Shown here one piece after another: positions 9,425 to 22,185 of a DNA stretch of 64,000 nt. The stretch covers positions 2,621,501 through 2,685,500 of the forward strand of contig JAPXFQ010000074.1 of NCBI GenBank assembly GCA_028564705.1. The letters run 5' to 3'. Every line of letters begins with the position of its first letter. The stretch's first letter is position 1. A program made the position numbers and the translations under genes. The notes under the pieces were generated by a model. It worked only from the letters and a program-made list of their open reading frames with translations, was not told the DNA's origin and did not search any database. This DNA comes from Apricaphanius iberus. Its lineage: Eukaryota; Chordata; Actinopteri; Cyprinodontiformes; Aphaniidae.

Positions 9425-12400
9425 CTAACTGTAAGCTTTGTCAAAGAGGAAAGTTTTTAGCCTAGTTTTAAAGATAGACAAATTGTCTGCTTCACGAACC
9501 AACCCTGGGAGCCGGTTCCATAGGAGGGGAGCCTGATAGCTGAAAGATCTGCCACCCATTCTACTTTTAGAAATCCTAGGAACTACCAGTAAACCTGCAG
9601 TCTGAGAGCGAAGGTCTCTGTTAGGAACATATGGAACAATCAGGTCTCTTATGTATGATGGAGCTAGATTATTAAGGGCTTTATATGTCAGAAGGAGGAT
9701 CTTGAATTCTATTCTAGATTTTACTGGGAGCCAGTGAAGAGAAGCTAAAACAGGGGAAATGTGATCTCTTCTTTTAATATTCATCAGAATCCTAGCAGCA
9801 GCATTTTGAACTAACTGAAGACTTTTAATTGTATTCTGTGGACTACCTGATAATAGACAGTTACAGTAATCCAGCCTTGAAGTAACAAAGGCATGGACTA
9901 GTTTTTCAGCATCATTCCTGGACAGGATGGTTCTAATTTTTGCAATATTCCTAAGGTGAAAAAAGGAAATCCTACAGACTTCTTTAATGTAAGTTCTAAA
10001 TGACATATCTTGGTCAAAAATGACACCGAGGTTTTTTGCTTTATTACTGGAGGCTAATTTAATGCCGTCCAGGTGAAGGGGCTGACTAAGTAGTTTCTTT
10101 TTCAGAGCTTCTGGTCCAAAGACGACAACTTCTGTTTTATCAGAATTTAGAAGCAAGAAGTTTAGAGTCATCCAAGTTTTTATGTCTTCCAGACATGCCT
10201 GTAGTCTACCTAACTGATTGGATTCATCAGGATTTATGGATAGATATAGCTGTGTATCATCTGCGTAACTATGGAATTTTATCCCATGCTGCCTAATTAT
10301 TTTACCAATAGGAAGCATATATATAGTAAAGAGAATCGGCCCAAGCACTGAACCCTGTGGTACTCCGCAAGTAACTATTGAGGTTGAGGAAGATCTATTG
10401 TTTACCTGAACAAACTGAAATCTGTTAGACAAATAAGATTTAAACCAACCTAGTGCTGTTCCTATTATACCGACACTTTGAAGCCTTTCTATGAGAATAT
10501 TGTGGTCAACAGTGTCAAAGGCAGCACTGAGATCTAACAGGACCAGAATGGTCACCAGTCCATTGTCTGAGGCTATGAGAATATCATTAGTAACCTTCAC
10601 CAGAGCTGTTTCAGTGCTGTGATGAGCTCTAAAGCCTGACTGAAACTTCTCAAACAGCTCATTATTGTTTAAATGCTCACATATCTGGTGTGCAACTATT
10701 TTCTCAAGAATTTTAGATAAGAAGGGAAGATTAGATATCGGTCTATAGTTAATTAAGTCGTTTTGATCAAGAGAGGGTTTCTTAAGTAGAGGTTTAATTA
10801 CAGCAATCTTAAACTCCTGTGGTACATATCCATTGACTAAGGATAGATTCATTATATTTAAAATTGGAGCAGCGATCAGAGGGAAAACTTCTTTTAAGAG
10901 TTTAGTTGGGATTGGGTCTAAAACGCAAGTTGAAGGTTTAGATGAAGCTAATAATTTTAGTACATCACAAAGTTCGGCTGCATTAAAGCAGTTTAAGCAT
11001 ATATTAGGTTCCACCATTTTTGAGGCTGCCTCATTAACTAAGGAGGAAGCAAGCATATTGGGAAGGTTCCCAATTATCTTATTCTTTATGGAGTCTATTT
11101 TATTTATAAAGAATTGCATGAAGTCGTCACTGCTTAGAGCTTGGGGAATGGTTGGCTCGATAGAGCTATGATCCTGTGTGAGTTTGGCAACTGTATTAAA
11201 AAGAAACCTAGGATTATTTTTATTCTCCTCGATTAAAGATGAATAATATGCTGTTCTAGCTGTGTGAAGGCTCTTTTTATATAGCAATAAACTATTTTTC
11301 CATATTAAAAAGGAATCATGTAAATGCGTGGAGCGCCATTTTCTCTCTAGTTTTCTAACATTCTGCTTTAGGGTACGTAGCTCTAAATTAAACCAGGGAG
11401 TTAATCTTCTATGGCTAGCCACCTTCCTTTTCAAGGGGGCAACTTTGTCTATTGCCCGACGCAGGGAGGAATTAACGCTATGAACTAAAATGTCAAGTTG
11501 TGAGGGGTCACGAGTTAAATCACTGTTTTCTGTTCTGCATTTATAAACTGAGGAAATTAAAGTTGGAAGAGCTTCTTTAAAATTTGCTACAGCGTTGTCT
11601 GATAACGTTCTGGTATAATGAAGTTTTCTTTCAGGTTTGATATGATCCATTAGAGTAAGTTTAAAAGTGATAAGGAAATGATCAGACAGGATAGGGTTAT
11701 GTGGAAAGACTGTTATTTCTTCACAGTCAATGCCATAAGTCAGCACAAGATCTAAAGTGTGGTGACAAGAATGTGTTGGTCCCTGCACATTTTGAGTAAA
11801 GCCTATTGAGTCTAGGATAGTGTGAAAAGCTGTATTTAGACTATCACTTTCATTATCAACATGAATATTGAAGTCTCCGACTATAATGACTTTATCAGTG
11901 TTTAAAACTAAGTCAGATAGAAAATCTGAAATCTGATCTAAAAATTGAGAATAAGGTCCTGGTGGACGATATAAGACCACAAACAAAAGTGGCTTTACTG
12001 CTTTGTTATGTGTATGAGGAAAGCTAAAAACTAGATGCTCAAAGGAACTGTAACTATTATTTTTTTGGAGATTAATTAGTAAATCGGAATGAAAGATAGT
12101 TGCTACTCCACCTCCTCGACCAGTACTTCGAGGGACACTAAAGTTTAAGTAGCTAGGGGGAGTTGACTCATTTATTGTGACATGGTCCTCTTCCTGCAAC
12201 CATGTCTCTGCAAGACAAAACAAATCAATATTATTTTCACAAATTAAGTCATTTACCAAGAGTGTTTTTGAGGGGAGAGATCTTATGTTTAGTAAACCAC
12301 ATTTAATTGATTTGTTTTTATGTTCAGTCCGAGTTTTATTTATCTTTATGAGATTTTTATACTTTGCTCTAGTAGCATTAACTTTTAATTCATTAGTTTT

Positions 12401-12706
12401 GGGTAGTGGACGGGAAACTATCTCTATAGGGTAGTGGGTGGGTGGCAGTCCCTGTTCCTTGACCTGGACTCTGGGTTCCCTGAGGCTGGACTCTGGGTTG
12501 TCACGGCTTTGGGGAACTAGAGATAACCCTATCAATGTTCCTGGAAAGAAGCGAAGCTCCGTCCTCGGTGGGATGGATGCCGTCTCTACGTAACAGTCCA
12601 GGTTTTCCCCAGAAGGCCCCCCAGTTATCAATGTAGCCCACATCGTTTTCTGGACACCACCTTGACAACCAAAGGTGGAACGAAAGCATACGGCTGTACA
12701 TGTCAT
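9425..12706 (-). CDS. L2 LINE ORF2: AP endonuclease plus reverse transcriptase
   Basis: The 1093-codon open frame encodes the target-primed reverse transcription enzyme. An APE-type endonuclease occupies about residues 135-350 with LNIRSL (N140), AETWL (E167), VGDFNIH (D278) and ILSDHF near the end. The reverse transcriptase follows with [39 protein letters not shown] and YADD (Y814). The C-terminal domain ends in TFLFDKAYS. The first 68 codons are only an out-of-frame reading of the ORF1 esterase region, and no Met lies between the ORF1 stop and the endonuclease. The true start is therefore unclear: overlap reinitiation, frameshift or non-AUG initiation are all possible. Confidence 0.9.
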   Translation of the reverse strand: MTCTAVCFRSTFGCQGGVQKTMWATLITGGPSGENLDCYVETASIPPRTELRFFPGTLIGLSLVPQSRDNPESSLREPRVQVKEQGLPPTHYPIEIVSRPLPKTNELKVNATRAKYKNLIKINKTRTEHKNKSIKCGLLNIRSLPSKTLLVNDLICENNIDLFCLAETWLQEEDHVTINESTPPSYLNFSVPRSTGRGGGVATIFHSDLLINLQKNNSYSSFEHLVFSFPHTHNKAVKPLLFVVLYRPPGPYSQFLDQISDFLSDLVLNTDKVIIVGDFNIHVDNESDSLNTAFHTILDSIGFTQNVQGPTHSCHHTLDLVLTYGIDCEEITVFPHNPILSDHFLITFKLTLMDHIKPERKLHYTRTLSDNAVANFKEALPTLISSVYKCRTENSDLTRDPSQLDILVHSVNSSLRRAIDKVAPLKRKVASHRRLTPWFNLELRTLKQNVRKLERKWRSTHLHDSFLIWKNSLLLYKKSLHTARTAYYSSLIEENKNNPRFLFNTVAKLTQDHSSIEPTIPQALSSDDFMQFFINKIDSIKNKIIGNLPNMLASSLVNEAASKMVEPNICLNCFNAAELCDVLKLLASSKPSTCVLDPIPTKLLKEVFPLIAAPILNIMNLSLVNGYVPQEFKIAVIKPLLKKPSLDQNDLINYRPISNLPFLSKILEKIVAHQICEHLNNNELFEKFQSGFRAHHSTETALVKVTNDILIASDNGLVTILVLLDLSAAFDTVDHNILIERLQSVGIIGTALGWFKSYLSNRFQFVQVNNRSSSTSIVTCGVPQGSVLGPILFTIYMLPIGKIIRQHGIKFHSYADDTQLYLSINPDESNQLGRLQACLEDIKTWMTLNFLLLNSDKTEVVVFGPEALKKKLLSQPLHLDGIKLASSNKAKNLGVIFDQDMSFRTYIKEVCRISFFHLRNIAKIRTILSRNDAEKLVHAFVTSRLDYCNCLLSGSPQNTIKSLQLVQNAAARILMNIKRRDHISPVLASLHWLPVKSRIEFKILLLTYKALNNLAPSYIRDLIVPYVPNRDLRSQTAGLLVVPRISKSRMGGRSFSYQAPLLWNRLPGLVREADNLSIFKTRLKTFLFDKAYS

Positions 12707-13397
12707 CGCTAGTACGATCAGGCAGGGGACCAGAAAAAATTACAGAGTCAGACATCTTTTTGGCAGCCCTACACACCGAAGCTACGCTAATTTTAGTGAC
12801 CTCCGACTGCCGTCGCCGGGTGTCATTGCCACCAGCATGGATAACGATCCTGCTATACCGCCGTTTGTCCTTGGCCAAAAGCTTCAGATGGGACCTAATG
12901 TCCGCAGCCCTGGCCCCTGGAAGGCATTTGACGGTGGTCTTTCGTGTCTCTGGAGCCACATTCCTAACTATGGAGCTGCCAATTACAAGAATCGGCCTCT
13001 CCTGCTCGGCGGGTGCGTCGCTGAGCGGGGCGAACCTATTGTTCAGAGAAAGGGGCTGGAGGTTGGCCGCGGACTGGGGTCTGGCGCTAATCTTCCTACG
13101 AACAGTCACCCAGCTCGCCTGAGGTCCCGGCTGCACGGGAGCTGTTGAAGGACGGCTAGGTCCTGTCCTAGTTGACTCCGCGCTAGCTACTGCTGGGCCT
13201 GGCTGTTCTACAGCGCGGAGCCGGGCCTCTAGCTCAGAAACCCTCGCCTCCAAAGCTACAAAAATGCTGCACTTATTACACCTACCAACTTCACTAAATG
13301 AGGCGGAGGAGTAACTAAACATCTGACAGAGAGAGCAGGAAAGAGGAGGAGGTGTAGAGAGAGATGGAGGGACAAGAGAGAAAGCTGCCGAAGCCAT
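12501..13397 (-). CDS. L2 LINE ORF1 protein, coiled coil plus SGNH esterase
   Basis: This 298-residue protein is the first frame of the LINE. Residues about 20-42 hold two CxxC pairs (CSLC and CNKC), a likely zinc-binding knuckle. Residues about 48-65 ([17 protein letters not shown]) form a short coiled coil. Residues about 135-290 form an SGNH/GDSL-type esterase-like domain with the block I motif ILVIGSSIV, the GGND motif (HAGGNDT) and the terminal DGIHPTEDG with Asp and His. Such esterase ORF1 proteins are known in CR1-like LINEs; the substrate is not established, and an RNP or membrane role is inferred. The last 206 nt overlap ORF2 in another frame. Confidence 0.85.
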   Translation of the reverse strand: MASAAFSLVPPSLSTPPPLSCSLCQMFSYSSASFSEVGRCNKCSIFVALEARVSELEARLRAVEQPGPAVASAESTRTGPSRPSTAPVQPGPQASWVTVRRKISARPQSAANLQPLSLNNRFAPLSDAPAEQERPILVIGSSIVRNVAPETRKTTVKCLPGARAADIRSHLKLLAKDKRRYSRIVIHAGGNDTRRRQSEVTKISVASVCRAAKKMSDSVIFSGPLPDRTSDDMYSRMLSFHLWLSRWCPENDVGYIDNWGAFWGKPGLLRRDGIHPTEDGASLLSRNIDRVISSSPKP

Positions 13398-13700
13398 GCT
13401 AGCCGTAAAGCTAAGCTAACCAAGCGGTACCTTACCTTACCTAAAAACAAAGTAATTAACCCAGTAAAACGCTTAAAGAGTCCTAAACCGTGAAGAAACT
13501 TAACGTTTTAATGTGTTTGTGTGTTAAGCAACTCAGAAAAAACTTATTGACAGAGAAAGTTAGATCAGTTCAAGAGAGAGAGAAACACCGACTTGCTACA
13601 AACGAGTTAGTCACAAAACAGGAAATGACGCGATACGTCTTACCAACGCGATACGTCTCCACCACCGTCTCCACGCAATCTGTCAACCAGTATTGGCGGC

Positions 13701-13925
13701 CACTACTGAAGGGCTGCCACCACTTACTGGAAAATGTAAACATAAGTCATTGTCATGCCTGGTTAAAATGTACATTTTATTATATTTTAATTCAAATATT
13801 TTTTTAGGTAAATGCACTTTCATTCTGCACCCCTCTAAAAGCCTCTAAATGTAGCTTTTTATGAAAATGCTCCATATTCAACCTTTAATACTAACTTAGA
13901 CTTAATTGGCTTTACTCAAAAATAG
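13701..13925. other. Unassigned sequence beside L2 5' end
   Basis: AT-rich sequence with no recognised gene; it may include the outermost 5' UTR of the LINE or the original target site. Confidence 0.3.
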
Positions 13926-13929
13926 AGTG

Positions 13930-14640
13930 ACCCACACACTTGAGTCAACACTCTTTTGGCCCTTGTACTTATATACTGATAGCCCTGTCTGACCCTAGTG
14001 TTACTTCCTTATTGCATTGGCATTAGATAATTTAGCCGCCTTGAAGAAGAAAGTAATTAGCAATAGGAGGTGGAAACCAGAATACTAGGAAATTGGAGAG
14101 AAAATAGTTCTTTACAGATCTAGAGGATTCCTATTTAACCTTGAAAAATAGTTACTGCTGTATGAAAAGACCATTCAATAAGGTAGAACAGCATGTTTTT
14201 CGTAATAATTAGAGGCAAAAAAGAACAATTCTAGGTTTCCTTTTGGTACAGTTGCCAAACTTTCAGCTCTGCTGAGCCAACCATCGGCATCCTCCCAAAG
14301 ATGATCACATGTCTCTCAGTAAGTGAGGCAGCATTTGAGAGAACTGTAGACCCTCTTTTATGTTTGGACTGTTTTGATTTAGTCGAGCTTTTGGAATCCT
14401 CAAAAATATTAGCCTCATCTAAACCTTTAGTTTGTATGTTGGATCCAATCACAACCAAATTATTTAAGAAAGTGTTCCCTTTGGTTACTGGCCCCATTTT
14501 AGATATAATGAATCTAACCTAAGTAAATAGATATGTACCAAAGGAACTTAAGGCTGCTGTAATTGAACCTTTAATTAGGAAAAGTTCCTTCAATCAAGAT
14601 GACTTAGGCCACGTTAAACAAAAACCAAATGGCTATAGTT
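13930..14640 (+). pseudogene. L2 LINE linker/RT relic (copy G)
   Basis: Plus-strand translation of 14190-14600 gives decayed L2 ORF2 from the region just before and at the start of the reverse transcriptase. Pieces such as SSAEPT, LDCFDLVELLESSKILASSKP, LDPITTKL and [14 protein letters not shown], then RYVPKELKAAVI, match residues about 480-640 of the intact copy. Stops and frameshifts interrupt it. The 5' limit is vague because similarity fades near 13930-14100. Confidence 0.7.
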
Positions 14641-16139
14641 TCAAAAACGGAGTCAAAAGACATTCTGTCCACACGGCTGCTGTAGTGCCCATTGGTGGCA
14701 CGGTGACACTGCCAGAGAAACAGAAAAGAACACTGACCATGCACAGTCAACGCAGTTGCACACATGATGAATCTAGCTTCAATTAGAGCATTATTAATGC
14801 CTTATTTATGATGTCTGTTATTCTCAGCTTTTCCTGAGGGACTATGAAAAATGTAGAAGCAATATGTTTCATAATAAACTCCCTAAACCTTTGTAATTAA
14901 ATGTCGTTTTTGTCACATTTGTGTTTAATGTATGTAACTGTACTTTATTGGATTAGTCTGGAATATTTAGCTAAGGATCCTACAATTTTCATAAAAGTGT
15001 TCATTTCAAAATTACTATCTCAGACTTGGTTACACAAAAGAATCTCACACCCAGCCACAGCTTGACAGGGGAGTTTGTAAGGCATGTTATTTTAAAACAG
15101 CCAATGGTAGCAAGTCTTGCAAAGACTTGGTATGAACAGACACAAGAAAGCAAGATCTGAAGTTAACAATGTTCAAGATGATTTGCTGACTTAAGAAAGT
15201 CCACTGTTATGGGCGAGCAACTTTTGACACATTTTGATCTAGATTCAGACTTTTCCCCTGAGGTTACATGACAGAAAGTCATACAAAAAGTTTGACGCAA
15301 AGTTGGAGGCTAATTTCATTTTTCTGTGCTGATAGTTCCAAGGTGACTACAGGGATTAAGCAGTTCCACATTAAAAAAAGCAACACCAAAACATTTTCTC
15401 TTAAGAACATTCAAAAATATTTTATTCATATGTTCAATAATGAAAAATACATAAATAATATTTTAAACATCCATCCATCATCTATCCTAAGCAGGTTGTG
15501 CGCGTGTATTTGTGTGTGGGGGGGAGACAGGGCGAGCAATCTGATCTCTTTGAAAACAATATCCTTGGTTTCTTTCTCCTTACCCAAAAAAAAAGAGATA
15601 AACAATGGCGGAGTGCGCAACTCTAATATGCCGTGAGCAACTGGCAGTGACAACATTGTTTACAAAACTCTCTGGCCTTGGGTTTACCTGACAAGAAATC
15701 ACTCCGGGTTTGTCAGGATTCTCCACTCAGGAACCCGATTTTGAAAGGTTGTGTTTTTGCCCCCCGAAACACCCAATTTTTGTGTACACAAGAGGCCGAA
15801 TCACAGTGAAAAAAAATCAGTTTTGCTTAAAATCATTGTGTAAACTGCCCCTAAGTCTTTGGTGCTGATCTGATACTCTGCGAAACCTGTCAAACTCATG
15901 GAGAGACTTATGAGCGACCTCATGGGAAGAACCTGTTGCCAACATTACTGTGGGTGTTGACAATAAAGACATGGGTTTTAAAATTTCTCCACTTTTGTTG
16001 TGTCTGGATGAAGCAAAGTTAAATATATTGATATGTTTAACATAAGTACTGTTATCACAATAAAATAGCTTAAACAACTGCTTAAGGTTTAACTATAATG
16101 TGGGTTTGCTGAATGTATAGGGCTTTGTTTATTTAAATA
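14641..16139. other. Gene-free AT-rich sequence
   Basis: No gene is supported. A stretch at 14650-14770 (TTTCAAAAACGGAGTC onward) has the look of a short DNA-transposon remnant, and 15515-15540 has a short TG/G tract. The 122-codon frame at 15268 has no recognisable domain and biased AT composition, so I treat it as chance. Confidence 0.4.
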
Positions 16140-16437
16140 AGAATAATGGATTGCATTTATATAATGGGTTTTTTTGATCCTCAAGGTGCTTTACAATTCC
16201 ATTATTTATTCACTCTGACAAGCTACAATTGTAGCGACACCTGCCCTGGGGCAGACTGACAGAAGCAAGGCTGCTATTTTGTGCCATCGGTCCCTCTGGC
16301 TAACGCCAGTAGGCAAGGTAGGTGTAGTGACTTGCCCAAGGACACAACAGCATGTCGCAAGCAGAAGCAGGAATCAACCCACAATTTCCAGGTCGCAGGC
16401 CAACAACTCTACTGAGCTACAGCTGCCCAGACTTCCT
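16140..16437 (-). repeat. tRNA-derived SINE
   Basis: On the minus strand the head reads GTAGCTCAGTAGAG (A box, about 16423-16408) and GGGTTGATTCC (B box, 16380-16370), the internal RNA polymerase III promoter of a tRNA-derived SINE. The body continues to about 16140, where 'tatataatggg...caaggtgctttaca' resembles a LINE-derived 3' tail. Diverged, with no clear flanking duplication. Confidence 0.6.
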
Positions 16438-19400
16438 ATAAATCTTGTCAAAATTTTCATATGTTTACCAGGAGTCCAAAACCTGTGGCTGCATACTATA
16501 TAAATCTGTCTAAAAAAACATTTAGATTTTTCAGCAGCTTTCATATTTATGCAATTCGCTTTGCAGCTCTGGACATGTTTTTACTTTATAGCAGCCAGGG
16601 CAGGAGATGCCATCTGATATGAGAAGGTTGCTGACCCCTGATCTATCAGATATCAGACATCAGAACAATTCATTTGTTTTTGTGATGAGCCATTAATATT
16701 CAAAATGCAAATGTTAAGGTTGCATTATGGATTCCACCACCCAGTCTATGCTAAGATAAAATTACAAATCTTAATACAAGCAGATAAGTTAAACATTTTT
16801 ATTGGTCATTTATTTAAAAGGTTTAAAGACAAAAATACAGTCACGCATGTCTGTGGGACATGGCATGTGCCACCTGGACAAGTCAGAGAAGAAAATAATT
16901 GAAGCTCTAGTCAGCCCTGTGCAAAGCTGCTATAAATTCCCTTCTAGGTTAAGGAGGCACTGGTGCAATTGCTTGTATGCCATATAGGCTAATATGTTAT
17001 TTCCTATGTTTTGTATTTCCTTTTTTTATATATACTATTTATTATGAAAGTGTGTGATGTATAATATGGACCTGTGTCTGCAATAAAGTTATAATAACAT
17101 CTCTCAGAGAACCACAAGGAAGGTTTGATTAAAGGCAGCATCCTCTGTCATCTCCATCCTTTGTAAGCCAGCTTCCTGGTCCTGTGCACCACAAGAAAGT
17201 CTGGTAATATTCGTCTGCTGCTTGCATCGTGGTAATAAATAACTGGTTGTCTTTGGAGACCCTTTTCCTCCTGCCAAGAAAAAAAAAAAAGAAAAAAACT
17301 AAAGCAGTTAACTAAAGTTCAGTTTAAAAACACTTTTTAAGAAATAGAACAAAGGTGTTGCATAAAATAGAATCATCCTTTCCTGTCCCACAGAGAGGAA
17401 ATTCAGCTGTAATAGCACCAAAGTAACAGGTAATAAAGAAGTATTAGATTCACGGGCAAAATATATAAACACAATCCGAATTAATAATACTACCCGTACA
17501 TTGGAGATAAAATTACAAAAGTACAGAGTAGTTTTTAACAATGCAAATGGAATTTTCAGATTTGAGGATTGTGCAACTAAGCAGGATAATTTAAAAATAC
17601 CTATATAATGTGCATGTGTAATATTAATGCAAGAGCAATTTTATAATGTTGAGCAAAGTATGCTGATTGTAGTTTTAGTACTTTGAATATTATGCTAACA
17701 GTGCATAAAAAGCACACACTTTAAGAATTTTAATTAAATAGAAACACATGTATCACCTACTGTACAAAAGAACATTTCAGTGGGGACATGCATTTTTATA
17801 CAACAATAAAACAAAAGACTATAGAATAAGAACAGATTAACAACATAGAAAATACATTCATATTGAAAGTAATATGCTGCTGAGTAGGCTAATTTAAATT
17901 AGAAAAATGTACAACAAACATGTACAACAAAACTTCTCACCGAGGACAGCAGGCAGCTGGGTTGTAGCCTGTGTGGTTCTCTGCTGCCACATTAGTCTGA
18001 CCTGGTATTGATGCCACTGAGCATCTTTTCACAATGATGGGATTTAGGACTATTCAAATAAACTGATTTGATGAATAAAATAGTATTTAGATGCACATAA
18101 ACAGAACTTAAAGGATCTGCGTATATGGTGCTCTAGAGTTTAGAGGGCCACATAAATGTCTATGGCCTTGAATTTGACACGTGACATAGAGTTAGCATTG
18201 AAGCTAATTTATTTTCCTGTTGTCATGGAGGGAACCATGGCTTCAGCTTTTATTTCTTTGTTCTCTGTGTGCTTAGGATGAGTAATGTATGATTAAAGTC
18301 ACAGAAAAACAACTCACCATCATTGATTATCAAATCCAGCACAGGAAAGCCTCTTTCCCTCCCTTTGCTCTCCAGTCAACCGCTGTAAATGCTGTCCATT
18401 TGTTGTAACTACTTCCAACCTTTTCAGCTCGACCGGCTTCATCGTTGCAGTCCTTTATGGTTGGACTTCAGCTTTCTCAGTTTCTCCTGGCACTCGTTCG
18501 GCATGAGAAGCTATCAGCTCTGACACCTCATTGAAAACCTTCTTATTGCTCCATCTAGCTCATACTGAAGCTTATCTTTAGCCAACAAGCTCATAAACGC
18601 TGCATTGTATTAGACCACTGTACTGGTTTTGGTGTTGTTATTGTTCTTCAGCAAAAACTACACGCGCCCAGTCGATGTAGTCAGTTTTAAAAATGGCTGA
18701 CCGATTGTTCTTAAAAGAGTCTGTCATGTTACCTAACCAGTGACTCCACTCTTTTTTTCCACCACTGCTTTTTAGTCCCTGCTTGGGCCTGATGGAACCA
18801 CAGCAAAGTTAGTACTAAAAATGGGATCGGCTTGACTACCTATGCAAGTGTAAAAGCCATGGAACCAGGGCTGAGTCGGAATCAGCGGTACTGAATAGGG
18901 CTGCGTAGGTACTACTGGAAAAGGGCCAGTAGCTGGATTGTGGGTACAAGAACAACACTGTGTTTGTACTAAATAATATGCTTCATTCACTGTCATCAAG
19001 TGGTCTGATTTGTGACTTGATGGCTTTGCACCCCTTCCTAAAAAAATGTTTTATAGTTAAGTTGGAGAGTTTCCCATCTAATTCTAGATCATCTTAGTTT
19101 AAGGACCTTCCTCAGATATGGATCATCCCACCATTATATCTGAAATTGTAGATGAATGCTACTTTACCTGGTTTGACTATGGAGTTTTTTTAGCAGGGTT
19201 AACTCTTGTAAAATCTTAACATTTATGTCATTGTATTAAACAAAAAACAAGTGTTTGTAGACTATATCTAAAAGATCCTTTTTCTTAAGTTACATCACCC
19301 ATTTGTAAAACTTTATCCTTTTGACTGAAATCCATGAATTAGATTTTTTCCTTGAACAAATTAACCTAAAGTTACAGGTTTAATGTTTGTTATTTATTTG

Positions 19401-21814
19401 TTTGCTTGCTTTAAACTGCTATTGAAATGTTCCAAGAGACAACTAGAACCTTAAGTGTGATGCTTTGGGGAGTTAGATACCAGATGTCTCAGAGGCAGTG
19501 CATGTGTGAAAAAAGATTTAGAGAGGTAGCTCATCTCTGATCCAACCTAAATGTGGTCTCATCTAGAGGCAGAGCATTGTTGCCTACACCCTGGCCCAGG
19601 TACAGTGCTGCTTTTGTTCCATTTCTCCCTTAGCTTTGAGTAGTGTCACTGAGCCTGAGAGATCTCTAGGGTACGTTATCAGGGCTTTTTGTCCTGCTCT
19701 TGGCTTCCCCTTCCCAGATCCCTTTGTTTACAGAAGAGGAGAGGCACCACTGTCGGCACAGTCCGTCTGCATTTTTCTCAGCCCCTCTGTAAGGGCTCAA
19801 CAAGCTCAGATGATATAACATATTATTTTTTTTACTCTGTGTAGAAAAGCTGAATTAACAGGGTATTCATTCTAATTTAAACTGTGTGAACTCTATCTAC
19901 CTGCTTACCACAATCCTTTCTGTATGTTACTTAACCATTAAGTTAACAATTATGTATATATACTTTAAAGGCTTTTATGGTTTAAAATAATTTTATGTGA
20001 GAAGTATTTTTGGCAATGCAAAAAAGGTTAACCTGATGGGGAAAAATGTTCAACAGGTGCATAATAATTCATTAATATGTTTATTCAAACATTCATATGA
20101 TTATACCACACATAACTAAGCCTGCCACTCCAACTGCCTCAACTTATTAATGTAAAATCTTTAAGGAATCTACCTTAATCCTGGTGTGGACCAGAGTGGA
20201 GCCTATGTCAAATAGAAACTATTTTAAGACATTAATAATAGAGAATAAATATACTCACATCCATAGTTCTCAGAGAACAGTCTAAAATCAGACAGATTTC
20301 CTCAAATGGTTGACGAGGAAGCCTCCTTGCTCTGCAAGAACTACAGTGAATGCTGTTGACTGTATACATATTCATTGTGCTTCCAAAAATAATTTTTACA
20401 CAGTTTTATGGTAAAATATTTTGGATATACTAGTGAAGGCCACTCCCAGCGTTAAAAAACGTTTTTTTTCTTGTCCTTTTTTATCATTTTGCATCCATTA
20501 TCAAAATAAGCCTGTATCCATATTTTTCTGTATTATTTCTCTTTACCTTTTCTCTTGATCATCTAATTTTCCTTGTTCTTTTATTTTTTTAAACAATCAA
20601 TTGCTCTTGAAAAACCATACAGCTTTTGACCACTTACCGAACATTAAAGTGTGCTCTCCATGTCTGAGCCAGGGTTACTAACTTGTTTTTTAACCCTGTA
20701 ACTTTAAGGTTATTCACTACTCAGTGCCAACCTAGTTACCTATTACAACTTACCAAAAAAATAGTCATTCAGTCTAATCCTCAAATTCTTGCAAGAACTT
20801 GATTAAATCACTGATTTAAAAAATCCTCATCGCTCATGGATAGCTTGATTTGTTCTTGTCTTTTACAGCCAAAATTATTATATGGTAAATGGGGGGGGGG
20901 GTGTTGAGGTGTGCAAGATGGATGATATGCATAAGTGACTAAGATGAGGTTTAAAATCAACAATGCAATTTTAGTTTTTAGACTGAGACAGCACTGCATG
21001 GTCAAATTTCTAAGTCTAACACTGCATTGCATAATGGGAATGCATACAGAGCATGTCAGCACTGCTTAAAAACTGTATATTGGGTATGGATGTCTCTACT
21101 TTAGAGATTACCATCAACATTTCATCCAATATATTGTTTGTATTTTTTTAATTTAGAAAAACTTATATTTCATGATTTTTTTTTAAATGAACAGGATTTT
21201 TTGAGATGACTTTGATTTTAAGTAGACTGAGAGGACTGTGATTAATTGACTTGAATTCGAATAAAGAGACAGTGAAATGATTGTGTTCACCAGTAAATTG
21301 AAACATCTAGAATAAGATGAAAATCTGTTTTCCCAGATTTTTGTGCAAAGACAATGGCTTAAGTGAAAGTTTAAGAGCAAATGGATAGGTATACAAGAAG
21401 TTAGAACTGCCCTAGGCCAGATTTGCAGGATTATTTTAATTTCCTTACCTTGAGTCACGTAAAGTATTTAATGTTGTAGCAATCCTTCTGATTTTCTGAG
21501 TTAATTAAATTTCTCAAGAGGCTGTTCATCAGAACAATAAAAAACGACCTCAGTCAGGCACTTTGCTTATAAGATGGGTTTGACTTTAACAGCCCTTAAT
21601 TTATTCAGTAAACTCTCCGTGATCTATATATGGTTAGTAAGGTAATCTTAGTGTGGATTATGTTTTGTAATTACTCTAGTGTGTTTAACTTTTTCCATCT
21701 TCTAGTACCTAGTAAGCATCTCTTGATTGCATGGATTCTCTCTTTCTCTCCCAACAGATAAGTATGAAGAAGTGCTGTGAAAGAATGGGTGATCATCAGA
21801 GCAGGATCCCCACA
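16438..21814. other. Gene-free interval downstream of isl1
   Basis: AT-rich unique-looking sequence. Open frames are short (under 80 codons) and unrelated to families I recognise. A poly-A tract lies at 17279-17290 and a G10 tract at 20891-20900. I see no RNA gene. Part of it may be conserved non-coding DNA of the isl1 domain, but nothing in the sequence alone proves it. Confidence 0.4.
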
Positions 21815-22185
21815 GGAGGCTGTACTCTGGTGTGTGTGTGTGTGTGCGTATGTGTGGACCTGGTATTACTATCTTTGTGGGGACCAAAAATTGGAAGTTT
21901 ACTATCCAAGTGGGGACCGACCTCCCTTGTGGGGACCAAAATCCCGGTCCCCACAAGTTTGAAGCCATTTTTGAGGCTTAAAATTTGGTTTTAGTGTCAG
22001 GGTTACACTTAGGTTATGGTTAGGTTGGGGTAAGGGTCAGGGTTAGGCATTCATTTTTGATGGTTAAGGTTAGGGTAAGGCGCTACGGAAAACATTATGT
22101 CAATGAGAAGTCCCCACAAGACATAGAAACCCAACATGGGTGTATGTGTGTGTGTGGGTCGGTGGGTGCGCTCACCTGTGTGTGC
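21815..22185. repeat. Dispersed 'GTCCCCA' fish repeat with TG arms
   Basis: The block begins in a (TG)n run (21829-21846) and ends in another (22139-22158). Inside, GTGGGGACC occurs repeatedly and reappears inverted as GGTCCCCAC and GTCCCCACAAG, while the middle holds telomere-like GGTTAGGGT units (about 22010-22078). I recall this arrangement as a very common fish interspersed repeat but cannot place it in a class. No coding potential. Confidence 0.55.

Larger units (their letters stand above)
8312..13700 (-). mobile_element. Full-length L2-clade LINE (copy B)
   Basis: A non-LTR retrotransposon on the minus strand with both open frames intact: 5' UTR (about 13700-13398), ORF1 (13397-12501), ORF2 (12706-9425) and a 1.1-kb 3' UTR ending at 8312 in ATTGA units after a stretch reading, on the minus strand, AAGTGCCTTGAGATGACA and TATATAAATAAACTG. 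The 3' tail repeat, esterase ORF1 and RT motifs place it in the CR1/L2 group of fish LINEs. The 5' UTR has a 12-bp direct repeat (ACGCGATACGTC at 13629 and 13647 on the plus strand). The 5' limit is an estimate. Its 3' UTR includes a 28S rDNA piece at 8888-9275. Intact frames suggest a young, possibly active copy. Confidence 0.85.

Noticed and set aside
10833..11171. 112-codon plus-strand frame, repeated at 59327
   Set aside because: Antisense to the L2 ORF2 coding region.
22010..22080. TTAGGG-like units as interstitial telomere
   Set aside because: Only a few imperfect units, inside a common dispersed repeat.
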